The notes below the pieces were generated by a model. That model saw only the letters and a program-made list of their open reading frames with translations. It had not been told where the DNA came from and ran no database searches. The position numbers and the translations under genes were made by a program. Below, piece by piece: positions 47,248 to 59,584 of a stretch of DNA of 64,000 nucleotides. Numbering within the stretch: position 1 is the stretch's first letter; each line of letters begins with the position of its first letter. The stretch comes from Sipunculus nudus (Eukaryota > Annelida > Sipuncula > Golfingiida > Sipunculidae): NCBI GenBank assembly GCA_026874595.1, contig CM049313.1:19341508-19405507 (forward strand), written 5' to 3'.

Positions 47248-48040
47248 CATTCACAATTTATATTCTAAATCAAAAACTTTTATTCCTTGTATTTCGTTTC
47301 TCGTACGAATCTGATGTGCTAATACTTCAACAACAATTTCCTGAGAAATTAAATGTGGAAGTATTTTCTTCAATCTGTTGACTAAAATTCGACTAAGTAT
47401 TTTGCAATCAACATTAATTAGGCTGATTGGTCGCCATGATTTAATGTATCTAGTGTCTTTGTCAGGTTTTTCTATTAAAGTTATTACAGCTTGTTTTTGA
47501 TTGTTCGTGAGGTGACCTTGCCTGAAGTTATAGTTTAGACACGATATCAATTAATATTAAATATCTTGGTAAAAATTTTGTAAAATTCATTAATTAGTCC
47601 ATCATTCCCAGGTACTTTATTTGAAGGCATGGATTTTCTTGCATTTAATACTTCTGTCTGAGTTACTGGACCATCACATACAGATGCTTGTTCATCAGAT
47701 AGAACTGGTACATTAATATTTTTCAAATAATTATCACAATCTTCTTCTGTTACAACAGATATTCTCTTGAACTTTTTTTATAAAATGCACTAATCTCCTC
47801 CATAATTTCTTTTTGAGAGGTTATCCCCTTCTCATTTTGTAGTAATTTACGATATGTTCTTTTATGATAATTACTTTTTTCTAAATTGAGGAAATATGAA
47901 TAGTTTCGCTCGCCATTTTCTTTCCATAGTGCTCGGGAGCGGATTATGATTCCTTGTGTAATGTGGTCATAGTATGTTTCCACCTGATGTTTAATTTCTT
48001 GGTGTTCCTTGATTACTGCCTCACTAGAGTCATTACACAA
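47248..48040 (-). pseudogene. LINE ORF2 middle part with RT core deletion
   Basis: ALWKENGERNYSYFLNLEKSNYHKR (48040-47750 frame) precedes the RT, and QKQAVITLIEKPDKDTRYIK-WRPISLINVDCKILSR (47550-47251) is RT blocks 1-2. Right after HLISQE the sequence jumps to EVLAHQIRTRNEIQG, which normally follows RT block B. The catalytic block A (DFEKAFD type) and the GVRQGCPLSPYLF block are missing, an in-frame internal deletion near 47335-47345. Confidence 0.85.
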
Positions 48041-48181
48041 TTTTCTTTCCAGCTCATTTAATTTACTTCCAAGTTTACTTAATTCATTCCTTCTCTGTCC
48101 AGCTTTTGCCTTTGAATAATCAAGAGTGACCTGCCTTATTCTGTATTTGATGTATTCCCAACGTGTAGCAGAATTATTAAA

Positions 48182-48710
48182 TTAAGTATTTTCTTTCCAT
48201 TCAGAAATCTTGTTTTTTAATTCTTTGACATAATTCTCATCAGTTAACAATGAATTATTTAACTTCCAATATGCTGGTCCTCTATTCTGGTCCTTAAGTA
48301 GCTGTAATTTTAGTTCTATTTCGGAATGTTCGGTGTTAATTGAAGAAATGATATCAGCTGTTACAACATTTGCCTGAATTTCATCAGAAACAAAGAAATA
48401 ATCTAACCGCCGTTGGGTCAGTGGGAAAAACGTCTTCATGTATATCTTTTAATGTCAGGGTTTCTTATTCTCCAAATATCTACAAGGTCAATTTCCGCCT
48501 TAACTGATTGTACATGCTTAATAACTTGAACTTTAAGTTTTCCCTCACCTGAATCAATTTTTCCATACACATGTTAAAATCTCCACCTATTATAATATTT
48601 ATGTCAGCATCTAGAGCAAACTTTTTTATTTCATTCTGTAAACTCTGAAAATACTTAGTTTGTTCAGACTCGGTATTTGGCGCATATATATTGCAGAGTA
48701 AAGTAAGGCT
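48182..48710 (-). pseudogene. LINE ORF2 endonuclease part, 5' truncated
   Basis: From the 5' end: CNIYAPNTESEQ (NVYAPN-type motif), GGDFN at 48573-48587 and TQRRLDYFFVSDEI near 48410, followed by an EHSEIEL segment where SDH would be. The catalytic QE motif upstream lies beyond the truncation. Frame changes occur near 48440. Confidence 0.85.
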
Positions 48711-48721
48711 TTCGACATTTT

Positions 48722-51700
48722 AGGAGACTCAAACAGGTTTTGTGTACATTCGTTACTGTTTGTAGATATCATCGTTGTACTTGGCATATTTTTAATCATT
48801 TAGCCTCAACCCTAAAATCTTGTAAAAACTTTTTCTATTACAGATGTAATCGTATGCAACAATACATGTGATAAATTAAGAAACCGTTATGTTTGACCTT
48901 CTTCTTCTGAAAGTACTTCCTCATACAATCAAAGCCTTTTGTGACAAGACTTCACTACTTTGTCAAAATGAATTGAATATCAATATATTGAATAACACGA
49001 AAAATAAGGACATCTAATACACATGTTCCTTTGTTTTCCTAATCGCTTGATATATCACTTTATTTTTACAAATCCCATGTCTTTTCTTTTTTCCAATCGC
49101 CAGAGATACATATTTTATTAAATTATATTTAGCATCTCACATTTTTATAGCCACATACTTCATATATTACTTTCGTTAAAGTATGGGAGAGAGGATTTGT
49201 ACGTAGGAAATACTTAAAAATTATAATATATATGTTTCTTTTATTTAACAATGAGTAGCTGGTCTCTAGCACCTGGTTGTAGGACGATGTTGTACTCTCT
49301 TAAGATAATGGTTGATCACGTCAGCTAGGCTTCATCCTTGGTTATTTATACATCCTTAACCTTTACTTAAAGAAAGAAAGACGGCCAATAAATGGCTTTT
49401 TCGTCAAGCGAGTATTAACTTTTTAATTGATGCCCGATTGCTGGTTCATCAATGTGAAATGTTTGATGTTACAGATTTTGCCTGAATTTATTTTCGGTTA
49501 TATATTTGGGATTTCGACCTTATTTTTCAAATTTATTTAATGAGAAGACCATCATATAAAAACAGTCAAAATTGAAAGATTGAAAGATTTTTATGACATC
49601 CTGCTTGAATCTTTTAGTGGAACAAATCTTTGAAAATTGTTATAAACATTGTAAATCCATGAACTAATTATCTGAATGAAGCAGACTTGATTGGGTTTGG
49701 ATAATTGTACCATTCACATGCAAGACTTCTCATATGTACATTCGGGTTTTGAGTTTCCTGCTGGCTAACTTTTCTGTGTTTAACGAACAGTTATGGTTCG
49801 CCGACTCCTGACATACGAGTGCTAGCCGGCCAGAATGTATGCCTTTAGGTATATTTCTCGTATGCTCCAATGGTACCGAAAAGCGAAAAACTGCTCACGG
49901 GTCTGTGCGCCTTAGCAACTTTTAATTTTGCATTTCGTGCACATTCCAACTACTACACTGACCATATTGGTTTCCGACCATTGTGGTATTATACATTAGT
50001 ATTATGAATGCTTTCTTGTAAAAACGAAAATGATGTTGGTACAGCTGAGAACCATATCAAACTCTTTTCTCTAGGAGGTATATTACTTAAAAACGGATCC
50101 GTAAAGCAATCTGACACCTAACATATAAAAAAGCTCATATAAAATACCCCACACAGCAACACACTCACATGTAACATAAAAACCTGTGCTTTGTCACCGA
50201 CTGTAGGAATTAATTTCTATATTCATATATTTCTATATGTAAGACTCATAGTTTAATTGTGGGAATAATTGTTAAAAGTATATTTCATAGTAGGCGAATA
50301 ACTAAGTATTCGAAGATCATACGCATTGCCGACTCCTGTTTATACTACGGTTTCAATTTTTTTGTGAAGAATACTGAAGCCTTTACAAAATATACCACTT
50401 ATGTGGGTGAGTTGGTACGGGCAGAATACGGTAAATTTATACTGCAACCATGACTAAGATATACTACGAGTCCCAAGGCACGGTAGGTCACAGTGAGCGA
50501 GTCTGCAAGGGGCTTAATCGGCTTAGTGACAATCGGTCCACTGACCTCCGCATGGTTACCATGTGAAAAGTAGATAAATACATTATATACTATAAATACT
50601 GTATGTAGATTTGCAGAGGGTTCTCCAAAGCTTTAATCATCAGGATCAAGCTGGATGCATTGAAAAAAGATACATAGGTGAAAGTGTCGAGCTTAATAAA
50701 AAGTTTAATCTATTTGCCATGCCAAATTCATTTATATAGTCTGCTCCACTTGATTTGTTTTTAACTTATTTGCTTAAATGTTTAGCTTCTTCATAAAACG
50801 TTGCGAGAGACTAAAAATGCAATTTCATGAACATTTTTGCAGGCGTTATTCCTCGTGTCAGTCAACTGGTACGTTGAATCTACATTAAAGTTGTCTGCAT
50901 GGTGAGGGGTATTTCTGATTGTTTTGGTAGAAGTGACGCACTTTTGACAGTGTCATAAATGAATTAGGCGTAACTTTTTTGATAGTTCTGAGAATAGATT
51001 AAACATAAACTTGGGTTTCAGTTGAACGTGTTAGTTCCATATAATGATCGTGAATGGCTGTACTCTAAAACCTGTTCATGGTCCTGTGTTTTGTATATTG
51101 AAAATATCGTACTTTTCTTTATAAAACTGGCAAGAACTTTCATACAGCTGGTTATAAATTATTTTTCAGAGAAGGCAAATGCTGCTTTAAATCATAACGA
51201 GGTTATATTTATTTGTTAACATTGCCAGGGAATGATTAAGAACTTGCTTCTAAACTTGAATTATCCCAGGAAGGTTGTTTCTTTAAAAAAAAAACTGGAC
51301 GTTCAGTTAACGTTTTGATAAACTCGTGGAAAATAAAACTAATGACTTCAACAATACATATAAATATTCTAAAAAAAAACTTTAATAGTTTTGCTCTATG
51401 TTAAGCTTTTTCCCATTTTTACTTAAACTATAATAGCTCACGGTGCTTGGAGCACCCATTTCTAAGCCTGATGAACCTAACCTCTAAACCATAAAACTAT
51501 CGATTTCATCGTTAAAAAAATAACAAATGAATTATATCCATGCATGATCACAGAAATTCTTGGTGTACGGGGAAAAGGTTAAAGGGGGCTTATATTTTGC
51601 GTTGATCTTCTTTATTTTCTGTTATTTTTTTATAGGTGAAAAGGGGACAGTTTTTCTACAATAAGTTTGCTTTTAACAAAATAAAATAAAAAAACATGAA

Positions 51701-52464
51701 TTTGACACAATGACTTATTATCAAATTCTGTTAAATTACCAACTGATGATGCATACTTTTTTTATTCTACTATATGTGTTTGGTTCACCTTACATTATTT
51801 CAGTAACTCCCTTGTGCATAACAAGATATTCCAATAGGAAATAGTGTGGGTAATTTATGGTAATAATTGAATCTGTATGTTGCTGTCTATGGACGCATTT
51901 TTGGATCACATAAACTGACAGTTCCCAGAAGTTTGCATGGACTGAAATAAAGCAAAATTGTCAATGTAAAAAGGCTCTAAATCACATATATTGCGCAACA
52001 CATCCAAAGGATGTTTTGACTCCGTGCTATAGATAGTGATTTCATGTTCAGAATAGAAGAGTTTATCTATATAATGCATAGAAAGGAGTGTACTGTTTTG
52101 TATACGTATATTTTACTGACTGCGTTTTGCTTATTTGTATTATATATGTAATAAAGAACAAAGTTCAAAACTGACCAATTAAGTATATATGTGATGAGCA
52201 TTTTCTTTAACAAACATCGATGAATGACATTTACTGACGTGAAGGATATTTACGCACACTTATCTTTTCCTTTTACAAATGTTATACAAATATGATAAGG
52301 TAAAAGAAATTATTATCAAAGCAATATGATGTTAGTGGACCTGGCGTGGTTGTTAAATTTATTTTAGTGCACATACATGGACTTTGTTTGTTGTAATCAC
52401 ACGTTGTCTTAATTAAACAGAAGATACAGCAGTATGATCACGGTAAATTCATGATAATGCATTC

Positions 52465-52510
<46 letters not shown>

Positions 52511-52639
52511 TATATTATATCACTGCACAAACCCTGTTTTTGTATAAAATTTATAAATGATTGAAATACAATATGCGAATATGACAAGTAAACTGGCATG
52601 TTGCCGTATTTGAATTATGCCATCAGTTGGTATAGAGTA
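48722..52639 (+). other. Intron sequence of the secreted-protein gene
   Basis: AT-rich, no exon or element recognised. A (TA)n microsatellite lies at 52466-52509. Confidence 0.45.
52466..52509. repeat. (TA)n microsatellite
   Basis: Uninterrupted TA run followed by GATATATTATAT. Confidence 0.96.
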
Positions 52640-54840
52640 GGTTTCCAAAGTTTATCTCCAAGAAATATTTATAAATATTACGGAGCTAGAATCTTGTAGC
52701 ATGACATGCAGGGAGGCCCATGAAAAGTCTCTTCGGATACCTAAAATTAGGTCTCTATTACCCAAAAGCTATTGGCTTTGAAGTACCCCCAGAATAACTA
52801 AAAATTTGTTTCAAAAGCTTAAGTATCTGAACAACTAATGCATTAATCACCATGAGTCTTTGCAGGGAAATTGATCAAGGAATGTTCCATCAGTTTCTGC
52901 AGAGCAGTGGCGCCACTTGTTATATTTTTTTTCAATTTTTACGATTTTTGTTTTATTTTTGAGACCTCTAAAGATGCGATAATTTGTTAAAAGTGCACAA
53001 ATCATTACCTTTGGACCTAGAATCTTGTATTTCGACATTCAGGGTGGCCAATGAAAAGTCTCCTTTGAAACATGAAAATAGTTCTCTGATAACCATAACC
53101 TTTGACCTATGGAGCTTCGAAGTACCCCCCCCCCCCCCAGAATAATAGAAAATTTGATACAAAAGCTGAAGTATCTGAACAACTAATGCATTGGCTCTTT
53201 GCATGGATATTGTTCATGGAATGTTTCATCAGTTTCTGCAGACTGATGATGCCACATGTATTTTTTTTCACGATTTCTTTTCTCTGTTTTTGATGTGGTC
53301 ATCTGTAAACAGGGTACAAATTGTAATGACAGGACGTAGAATCTTGTATCTTCACATGCAGGAGGCCCATGTCAAGTCTCTTTGGTAACCTGAAATTAGG
53401 TCTCTGTCACTCATATTGTTCGAGGTAAATGGCTCAGATTTACCCCCGAAATAACTAAAAATTTGATTCAAAAGCCCTTGTATTTGAACAACTATTGCAT
53501 TGATCGCCATGATCCTCTGCATGCACATTCATCATGGAGTGTTTCAGCAGTTCCTGCACACAAGTGGCGCCACCTTGACTTTTTTTCAAATTTTTACCCA
53601 TTTTCCTTTTATTTTTGAGACCTTGAAAGGTGCGGTCTGTTTACAGAGCACAAATTGTATCAGTTGTCCTGGAATCTTCTAAGTTGAGATCCAGGGAGGC
53701 CCATGAAAATTCTCCCTGGAAACTTTCAATTAGGTCTCTGTTACCCATATTCTCCGAGGTATGTGGCTCAGAATTACCCCCTAGAATAATTTTAAAAAAT
53801 TTCATAGAAAAGCTTCAATATCTGAACAACTAATGCATTGATCACCATGATCTTTGTATGCATATTCAGCATTAACCGTTTCATCAGTTTCTGCAGACTG
53901 GTGGCGCCACCTTGATTTTTAAAAATAATTTAAGCAATTTTTTTTCTCTGTTTTTGAGACCTTAAAAGATGCAGTCATCCATTATCAGGGTACAAATCTT
54001 AACCACTGGACCCAGAATCTTCTTACTTGACATCCAGGGAGGTCCCTGAAAAATATCCTTTGAAACCTGAAATTAGGTCACTTTTTCCCATTTTCTTTGA
54101 GCTATAGGGGTTAAAAATACCCCTAGAAATATTGAAAATTTGATACCAAACAGAGCACAATTCATAATGATTGGACCTAGAATTTTCCAACTTGACATCC
54201 TGAGAGTTCCTCAAACGTTCTCTACAGACACCTGGAATAAGGTCTATGTTTCCCTTTTTCCATACATCCCCAGAACAATTAAAAGTTTGATAGAAAAGGT
54301 CCAGTATTTGAACAACCAATGCATTGATCACCATGATTCTTCGCATGCATATTGATCAAGGAATCATACATCAGTTCCTGCAGACTGGTGGCGCCACATT
54401 TTTTTTCTCTATTTTTTGAGACCATTACAGATGTGGTCGTCCGTTAACAGGGCACAAATCGTAACCGATGGTCCTAGAATCTTCTGACTTGATATTCAGG
54501 GAGGTCCCTAAAATATCCTTGGAAACCTGAAATTAGGTCTCTTTTACCCATATTCTCTAAGGAATGGGGCTTATAAGTACCCCAGTATAATTGAATCTTT
54601 TATACCAAAGCAGTAAAGTCTCCTTGGAAACATGAAATTAGGTCTCTGTTAGCCATATTCTCTGAGCTGTCGGGCTTATAAGCATCTCCAGAATAATTGA
54701 AAATTTTATATCAAAGTAGGGCACAAATCATAACCATTCGACGCAGAATCTTCTTACTTGACATTCTGAGAGTTTCTCAAAAGTTCTCCCTATAAACCTA
54801 AAATTGGGTCATTGTGACTTATGTTCTCAGAATTTTAGCT
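52640..54840. repeat. Tandem array of diverged ~320-340-bp units
   Basis: AGAATCTT-(T/C)-A----GACAT(G/C)CAGGGAGGCCC starts at 52686, 53018, 53336, 53671, 54013, 54176, 54474 and 54748 (full spacings 318-342, shorter ones where units are truncated). Each full unit also has CTGAAATTAGGTCTCTGTTACCC, AATTTGATACAAAAGC, AACTAATGCATTGATCACCATG and CAGACTGGTGGCGCCAC. Same family as 30.4-31.5 kb and related to 22.06-23.2 kb. Open frames across it are not conserved between units. Confidence 0.9.
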
Positions 54841-55159
54841 AATGTTTGAGCACCCTAGAAAAAATGCAAAATACACACAAATTGCCAGATTCATCAGGAA
54901 AGGCTTGTTGGATTGTTATCAATTTCGGTGTGCTTATCTGTCTTGATGAACTTAAGCCAATATGCACGAATGGTGATGCAACCTACATTGTCTTAATTAG
55001 TTGCCTGTGCAAGGACATATTGTCAACTCGGCTGAGTGACATGACCAATGGGTCATTTGTAAAATATTTACAGACGCCATTTTGGATTTTGGCGTATTTT
55101 TTAGGTATTAGGATTGACAGCAAACTTCAGAATCTCTATGAACTGATTGTTTAAGCCAT

Positions 55160-56600
55160 AAATAGAAAATAAAAATAAAAAAAATTAATATTCGTTCCAA
55201 AAGAGACTTAACACTTGTAAAAACTGAATTGATCCCACAACTACAATTCCAACACTCAATGCTCCCGGAGCAACCTGTATGATTTTTAAAGGAAACAGAA
55301 AGCAGTTTTACAAATTCATAGCAAACAACAATATGGACAAAATAAAATATACTCATTTGGAAGCATCGAAAAATGATGGTTGTCTAGACATTGTTGATAT
55401 ATTGTGAAAATTACAAGCAAATACGATTACTTGGATTAATAGATTACTTAAATCAAATTTGAAACTAGGATGGAGACAGTTGGTCAATTAGAATTTCAAT
55501 AATATAACAGAATACATATTCAGATACTGTGTAAAAGCTGAGGATCTATATCGCCTGGGCTTCTTTTACAATATTCCTTTACTTTGGAAGGAAGTTTTAT
55601 ATGAATGGTGCAAGTACCATGTACCTTTGTATCCCAGAAACAACAAATGACTATTTCTCTCAATCTCTGTGGATAAATTCTCACCTGAAAATAAATGATG
55701 CAATATTATTCAATAAAAAATTGTATGAAGCTGGTATAAAATTACCCCAACAATTAAAATTCATATACATTCTACAATATTGATGAATTAAAACAGAATG
55801 ATGGCATTGATGTAAAGGTAATGACATAATAGTATTTTACATGTTATTCGCACATTTTGAAAACAAGAAATACGAAACTGTCAAGAAGATTATGCCACAG
55901 CATATAAATTCGATACATTATTCAAATGGCAAAGCCTGTAAAAGGTGTATATACTGAAATTGTTAAAAAGAAATATGTACACCCCGAAAAAAAGTATTTC
56001 AAGGTGACATCAAGATATTGCAAACTGTATAAAGATAAAGTACTAGAGGCTTTCAAATATATTTATGTTCAATAACTATATCAACAAAACTGAGATACTT
56101 TAAATTTAAGATTTTGCACAAAATATTTAAACTAAATCCATTTCTTGCAAAAGAAAGCTTAACATAACGTAAGTATTGTACCTTTTGAAAAAGAGTTAAA
56201 GGAACAATATTACTTATTTTCTATGATTAAAGCTTCGTAAAACAGTAATGGTATGAAGTGTCTAGATGGTTGGAGAATTTCGATATACCACGAATCTTCT
56301 CACATACAGTCATACTTCTGTAACTCAGCACGGAGCAGTTAATAGTCAAAATAATACTGCTAGTAAAGTATTGTATATAATGTTAAAATGTAAATTACAA
56401 CCACTATATTTAAGAAGTGTCATCAAGTTCTTAAATACAGTGGTTGTGATTTACAAAGTGTCATCAAGTTTGTTAAGACAAACCATCCTATTGAAAACAG
56501 GTAATTTTATAGGAAAATTAACAAAACATGAAACTGACTTATTTAGATATAATGTTTGCAGAAAGCTAAGGTTCATATTTATATCCCTGGATGTTTCCAT
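55160..56600 (+). pseudogene. L1/Tx1-type LINE ORF2 C-terminal remnant, unsplit copy
   Basis: The translation shows FNNITEYI... after WRQLVN, then a GFFYNIPLLWKEVLYEWCKYH segment (55558-55610) and, in the next frame, DYFSQSLWINSHLKINDAIL (55650-55720). Further pieces run to about 56520. It duplicates the split remnant at 14797-16720, but with parts a and b contiguous, and lacks the 2-kb insertion found at 12773-14784. Several frameshifts. Confidence 0.75.
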
Positions 56601-57258
56601 ATAACTGACCAACATGGTTATCCTCTGTGCATATATGGATGCTCGCCATACATGTTATACATTATAAACATAGCATACTGAATAAAAAAATATTATATTT
56701 GGACTTAATTCCAATCATTGTTGTCTAAATTAAAATACAAATGTCTATTAAAAAATGGAATTAATGGTACTGAAACAAGTTGTATATATATGTTAATGTT
56801 ATAATATTTTTTTTCTCATATCAATGTTTTATTCATTTTCATGTGTATGCTGGTTGTATCCATGATATAGGTATACGTGTATACAGTGCAATAAAAAAAT
56901 ATATAAATTGCAGCCCACTACACTGCGGGCTGTGCTATGTCGTCTATTCAATCCAGCAAGAATGTCTCTTAAATTACACCTTTCTGTATAATATACGTCC
57001 TGGTACTAGAACTAAGATGGAACCATGTTATCCCCGCTGTGCTTATCATTTGGCCATCCAACATTATGCATAGAAACATAACACACTTAGTTTCTGTTGA
57101 CGGTAAAATATCCTTATCTCATTGATTTTTAAATATATCAAATTGTACTCTTGCAAGCTTTTTGAGTGTTCTGTTAAGTTAAAGGGAGCATTCTCTTACC
57201 TACAGTGATGAATAATACGGAGTAAAATTTAAATAACATATATATAGTGTTTATATAT

Positions 57259-57261
<3 letters not shown>

Positions 57262-57312
<51 letters not shown>
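57262..57312. repeat. (TA)n microsatellite
   Basis: 51-bp TA run inside block X, at the position where copy 1b carries the 17.4-17.88 kb insert and its own TA run. Confidence 0.96.
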
Positions 57313-57313
<1 letters not shown>

Positions 57314-57541
57314 CTGACGTTCCATGTTTAATGTAATTTAATACCCTTTTCTGAATGTCATGAGGAAACTTCAGTGGTACATAATATCCCTAAAAATAAA
57401 TGCTACCGTTCATGCTTCATTAAAACACTTACTTAACCAGGGAGAAACGTCGTATCCATAGGAGGGTGTATATATGCACTCACTTTAATGTAGTTGTTTT
57501 AGTGGATATTTTATGTAACTTTCTTTTCGTTTGTTTTTTAG

Positions 57542-57556
57542 TGGAAGCAATTCCAG
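57542..57556 (+). CDS. 15-nt microexon of the secreted-protein gene
   Basis: TTTGTTTTTTAG | TGGAAGCAATTCCAG | GTGAGT. In phase 1 on both sides, it adds V-EAIP and the first base of a glycine codon between the signal-peptide exon (phase 1 end) and the exon at 58921 (phase 1 start). The conserved donor and long pyrimidine tract, the perfect phase match on both sides, and its presence in the duplicated block at 18109 support it. It is too short for ordinary gene finders. Confidence 0.65.
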
Positions 57557-57718
57557 GTGAGTTTATTTTCCACCATTTGTCATTTCCATTCTAGAGGTAA
57601 ATACAGTTTATGATAATATACATCTAGTGTCTGATAATATATACCTATAATACCTATAATATAATACATACGTAGTTTATAATAATGTATACCTAGTTTA
57701 TGATTATAAACACCGAGT

Positions 57719-58310
57719 TAAGCCTCCCCTGCTGGGGGAGGCTTATTGATTCCCTACTGGTTTATTTTCCTTTTTTTTTCTTCTTCTTCCGGACATTCCC
57801 ACAATTTTCAATATTTGCTGGACCAATTAGGCTGTAACATCATACGTTTACTTATCAAGTACGAGGCAACACCTGAATAGATTTTGAGAGTAGTGTCAAC
57901 AGACCAATTATGCTAATTAGCTTAACGGGCAGTTTTCTTTGCGCTTGTACTCACAACATAACTATGATGTGATATGTACAAAACTTTGTCGATACCTTAA
58001 GAGTGCCCCTCTCAGAAGTTAATTAACTTTTGGGGTCCATCTGTGCATATTAAGTAGGTCATTTGCATAATTCTGTAAATCAGCCATGTGCGAATTGTCA
58101 GTTTTATCAAATTCTCAAGTCTATTCATTACATGTTTGAACATGTAACACTTTTTAACTGAGGACATGATTCTAATGCTTAGTAACGTACCAATTTGCAT
58201 ATTCATGGTTAGCATGGTCTATCATGTCGTTTTCCTAGAACCAGAAGCCTTTACTTTTTAGCTGGTGGCACGGGAGGCTGGAATTTGCTCGCAAATTCAG
58301 CTATATATAG
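57719..58310. mobile_element. ~590-bp insertion absent from the paralogous block
   Basis: Alignment of blocks Y shows 57718 joined to 58311 in the copy at 18273-18285. The left edge has a 10-bp-stem hairpin, AAGCCTCCCC (57720-57729) and GGGGAGGCTT (57735-57744). Near the right edge is the inverted repeat GAATTTGC-TC-GCAAATTC (58281-58298), preceded by GGGAGGCT. It encodes nothing recognisable. It behaves as a short non-autonomous transposon; class unknown. Confidence 0.6.
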
Positions 58311-58920
58311 GTTGCCATTATTAACGGTATAGCCGCCTCTATTCTGACATCAGATAGGTTTTTTGTACACAGTCATGATTACAAACTGAGGGACACCTGT
58401 GTAACGTTTATGATATCTTCAAGAATTCATGAGTCTTCGAAATGCTGCCAATTTGTGTCCCCAGGTCTCAAGACGCAGGCTACTACCATTCTTTGTTTAC
58501 AATGGCATTATTATTTGTAAACGTCCAGACAAATATCTGTACACTGGCAAATCCCGTAAAGGTCACACTTTGGGTACGTTCATATATACATTTGGGTTAC
58601 TAAGTGGTCGTCCCACGTGTGCAGGCATTGTGTATTTTGTAGGAAGACCAACTTTAGGCCTATCTTTAAACGCTCTTTTCCTGTAACAGTGCATATGTTA
58701 CCTTTTATGTTCACTGCAAACGCTTAAAGAGTGTTTCCTTTTAATATTATTTGTTTTAATTTAATTTGAGATGCAGGTTGTCTTTACTCAGTAAATGTAT
58801 TGCGTCAAAAATATTTTAATGTTTTTTAAATAGTAATTGTCATTTGGTCTCGGTTTTTCCTCTAATGTACAAAGGTATTCAGTTAATACTATGTTAATTC
58901 AATGTAAATATTTATTTCAG

Positions 58921-59222
58921 GAGCGTCCCATTTTACCCAAACCGGATCAAAGTTCTATGGAAACAATGTAACGTTACGGAGAGAGTACCTCCCGTTTGGT
59001 GCAAAAAAGTCATGGATAGACATTGAAAGGAAATTGCCTAGCGGTATACTGATAAAGTATTACTTCTATGTACACAATGTTTCACTCCCGGTCTCAACTA
59101 ATGTTACAGACATCAGACTACAAATTTGGAGACCGATCAATGTCAGCAATTACACATACCAACGAGTCTGGCAAAAGAGATTGCAGATAGCTGGTGGGGG
59201 AGCCTCAGGTACACTCTACACG
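58921..59222 (+). CDS. Main exon of the secreted-protein gene (glycosylated module with QIWRP motif)
   Basis: 302 nt: 2 + 100 codons, entering in phase 1, leaving in phase 0. Acceptor ATATTTATTTCAG ends at 58920; donor GTAAGC begins at 59223. The peptide is rich in beta-strand-like alternation. It contains five N-glycosylation sequons (NVT, NVS, NVT, NVS, NYT), a PFGAKKSWIDIE segment, KYYFYVHN and DIRLQIWRPINVSNYTYQ. No cysteines. I have seen an '-F-QIWRP- ... GDVIGW-' pattern in uncharacterised extracellular proteins of marine invertebrates, and the exon at 9244 supplies just such a GDVIGWTN segment in the matching phase. The next exon of this gene must lie beyond 64000. No function can be assigned beyond a secreted, probably glycosylated module. 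Confidence 0.78.
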
Positions 59223-59506
59223 GTAAGCTTGATCTTTTTTATATTTCTTAATATTGATTTTTGTCAGAAATTTATGGTCAATTGTTTTATTTTAAAGAGC
59301 TGATTGACACAATTTACCATGGCAAAGCACATATAAACAGGAAGTATCTCATGCGTTTCTATGTGCCCATGCATGTAGCGTATACAAGAATGTTAGTAAA
59401 ATATTAGGTGTAAAAGTATAATATGTATATACATATTGTGGTCACACTCGTGTATATTAACACGGGGAAGATAGTAACTTTGGAGCCTGTGCATTGTGCA
59501 ATACCT

Positions 59507-59509
<3 letters not shown>
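59223..59509 (+). other. Start of the next intron
   Basis: Opens with GTAAGC; AT-rich, no feature recognised. Confidence 0.5.

Positions 59510-59572
<63 letters not shown>
59510..59572. repeat. (TA)n microsatellite
   Basis: 63-bp TA run. Four overlapping open frames of I-Y repeats on both strands arise from it and are not genes. Confidence 0.97.
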
Positions 59573-59576
<4 letters not shown>

Positions 59577-59584
59577 TGTACTTT

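Larger units (their letters stand above)
46071..48721 (-). mobile_element. 5'-truncated, internally deleted L1/Tx1-type LINE with 11-bp target duplication
   Basis: TTCGACATTTT at 46071-46081 and 48711-48721 is the target-site duplication. The 3' end on the - strand has an AATAAA-type signal and an A run next to 46082. The 5' end starts inside the endonuclease domain, the usual 5' truncation. It lies antisense in the long intron of the secreted-protein gene. It is a different subfamily from the 34.9-40.4 kb LINE. Confidence 0.88.
56710..58740. repeat. Duplicated blocks X and Y, copy 2
   Basis: Co-linear with 16840-18620. Contains block X (56800-57465) with a (TA)n run at 57262-57312, block Y with the microexon at 57542, an extra insertion at 57719-58310, and the TTGTTTACAATGGCATTATT segment at 58493. 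It leads directly into the intron before the exon at 58921. Confidence 0.8.

Noticed and set aside
52847-54355. Several 60-107-codon frames on both strands
   Set aside because: They fall in the diverged 330-bp tandem array and are not conserved from unit to unit.
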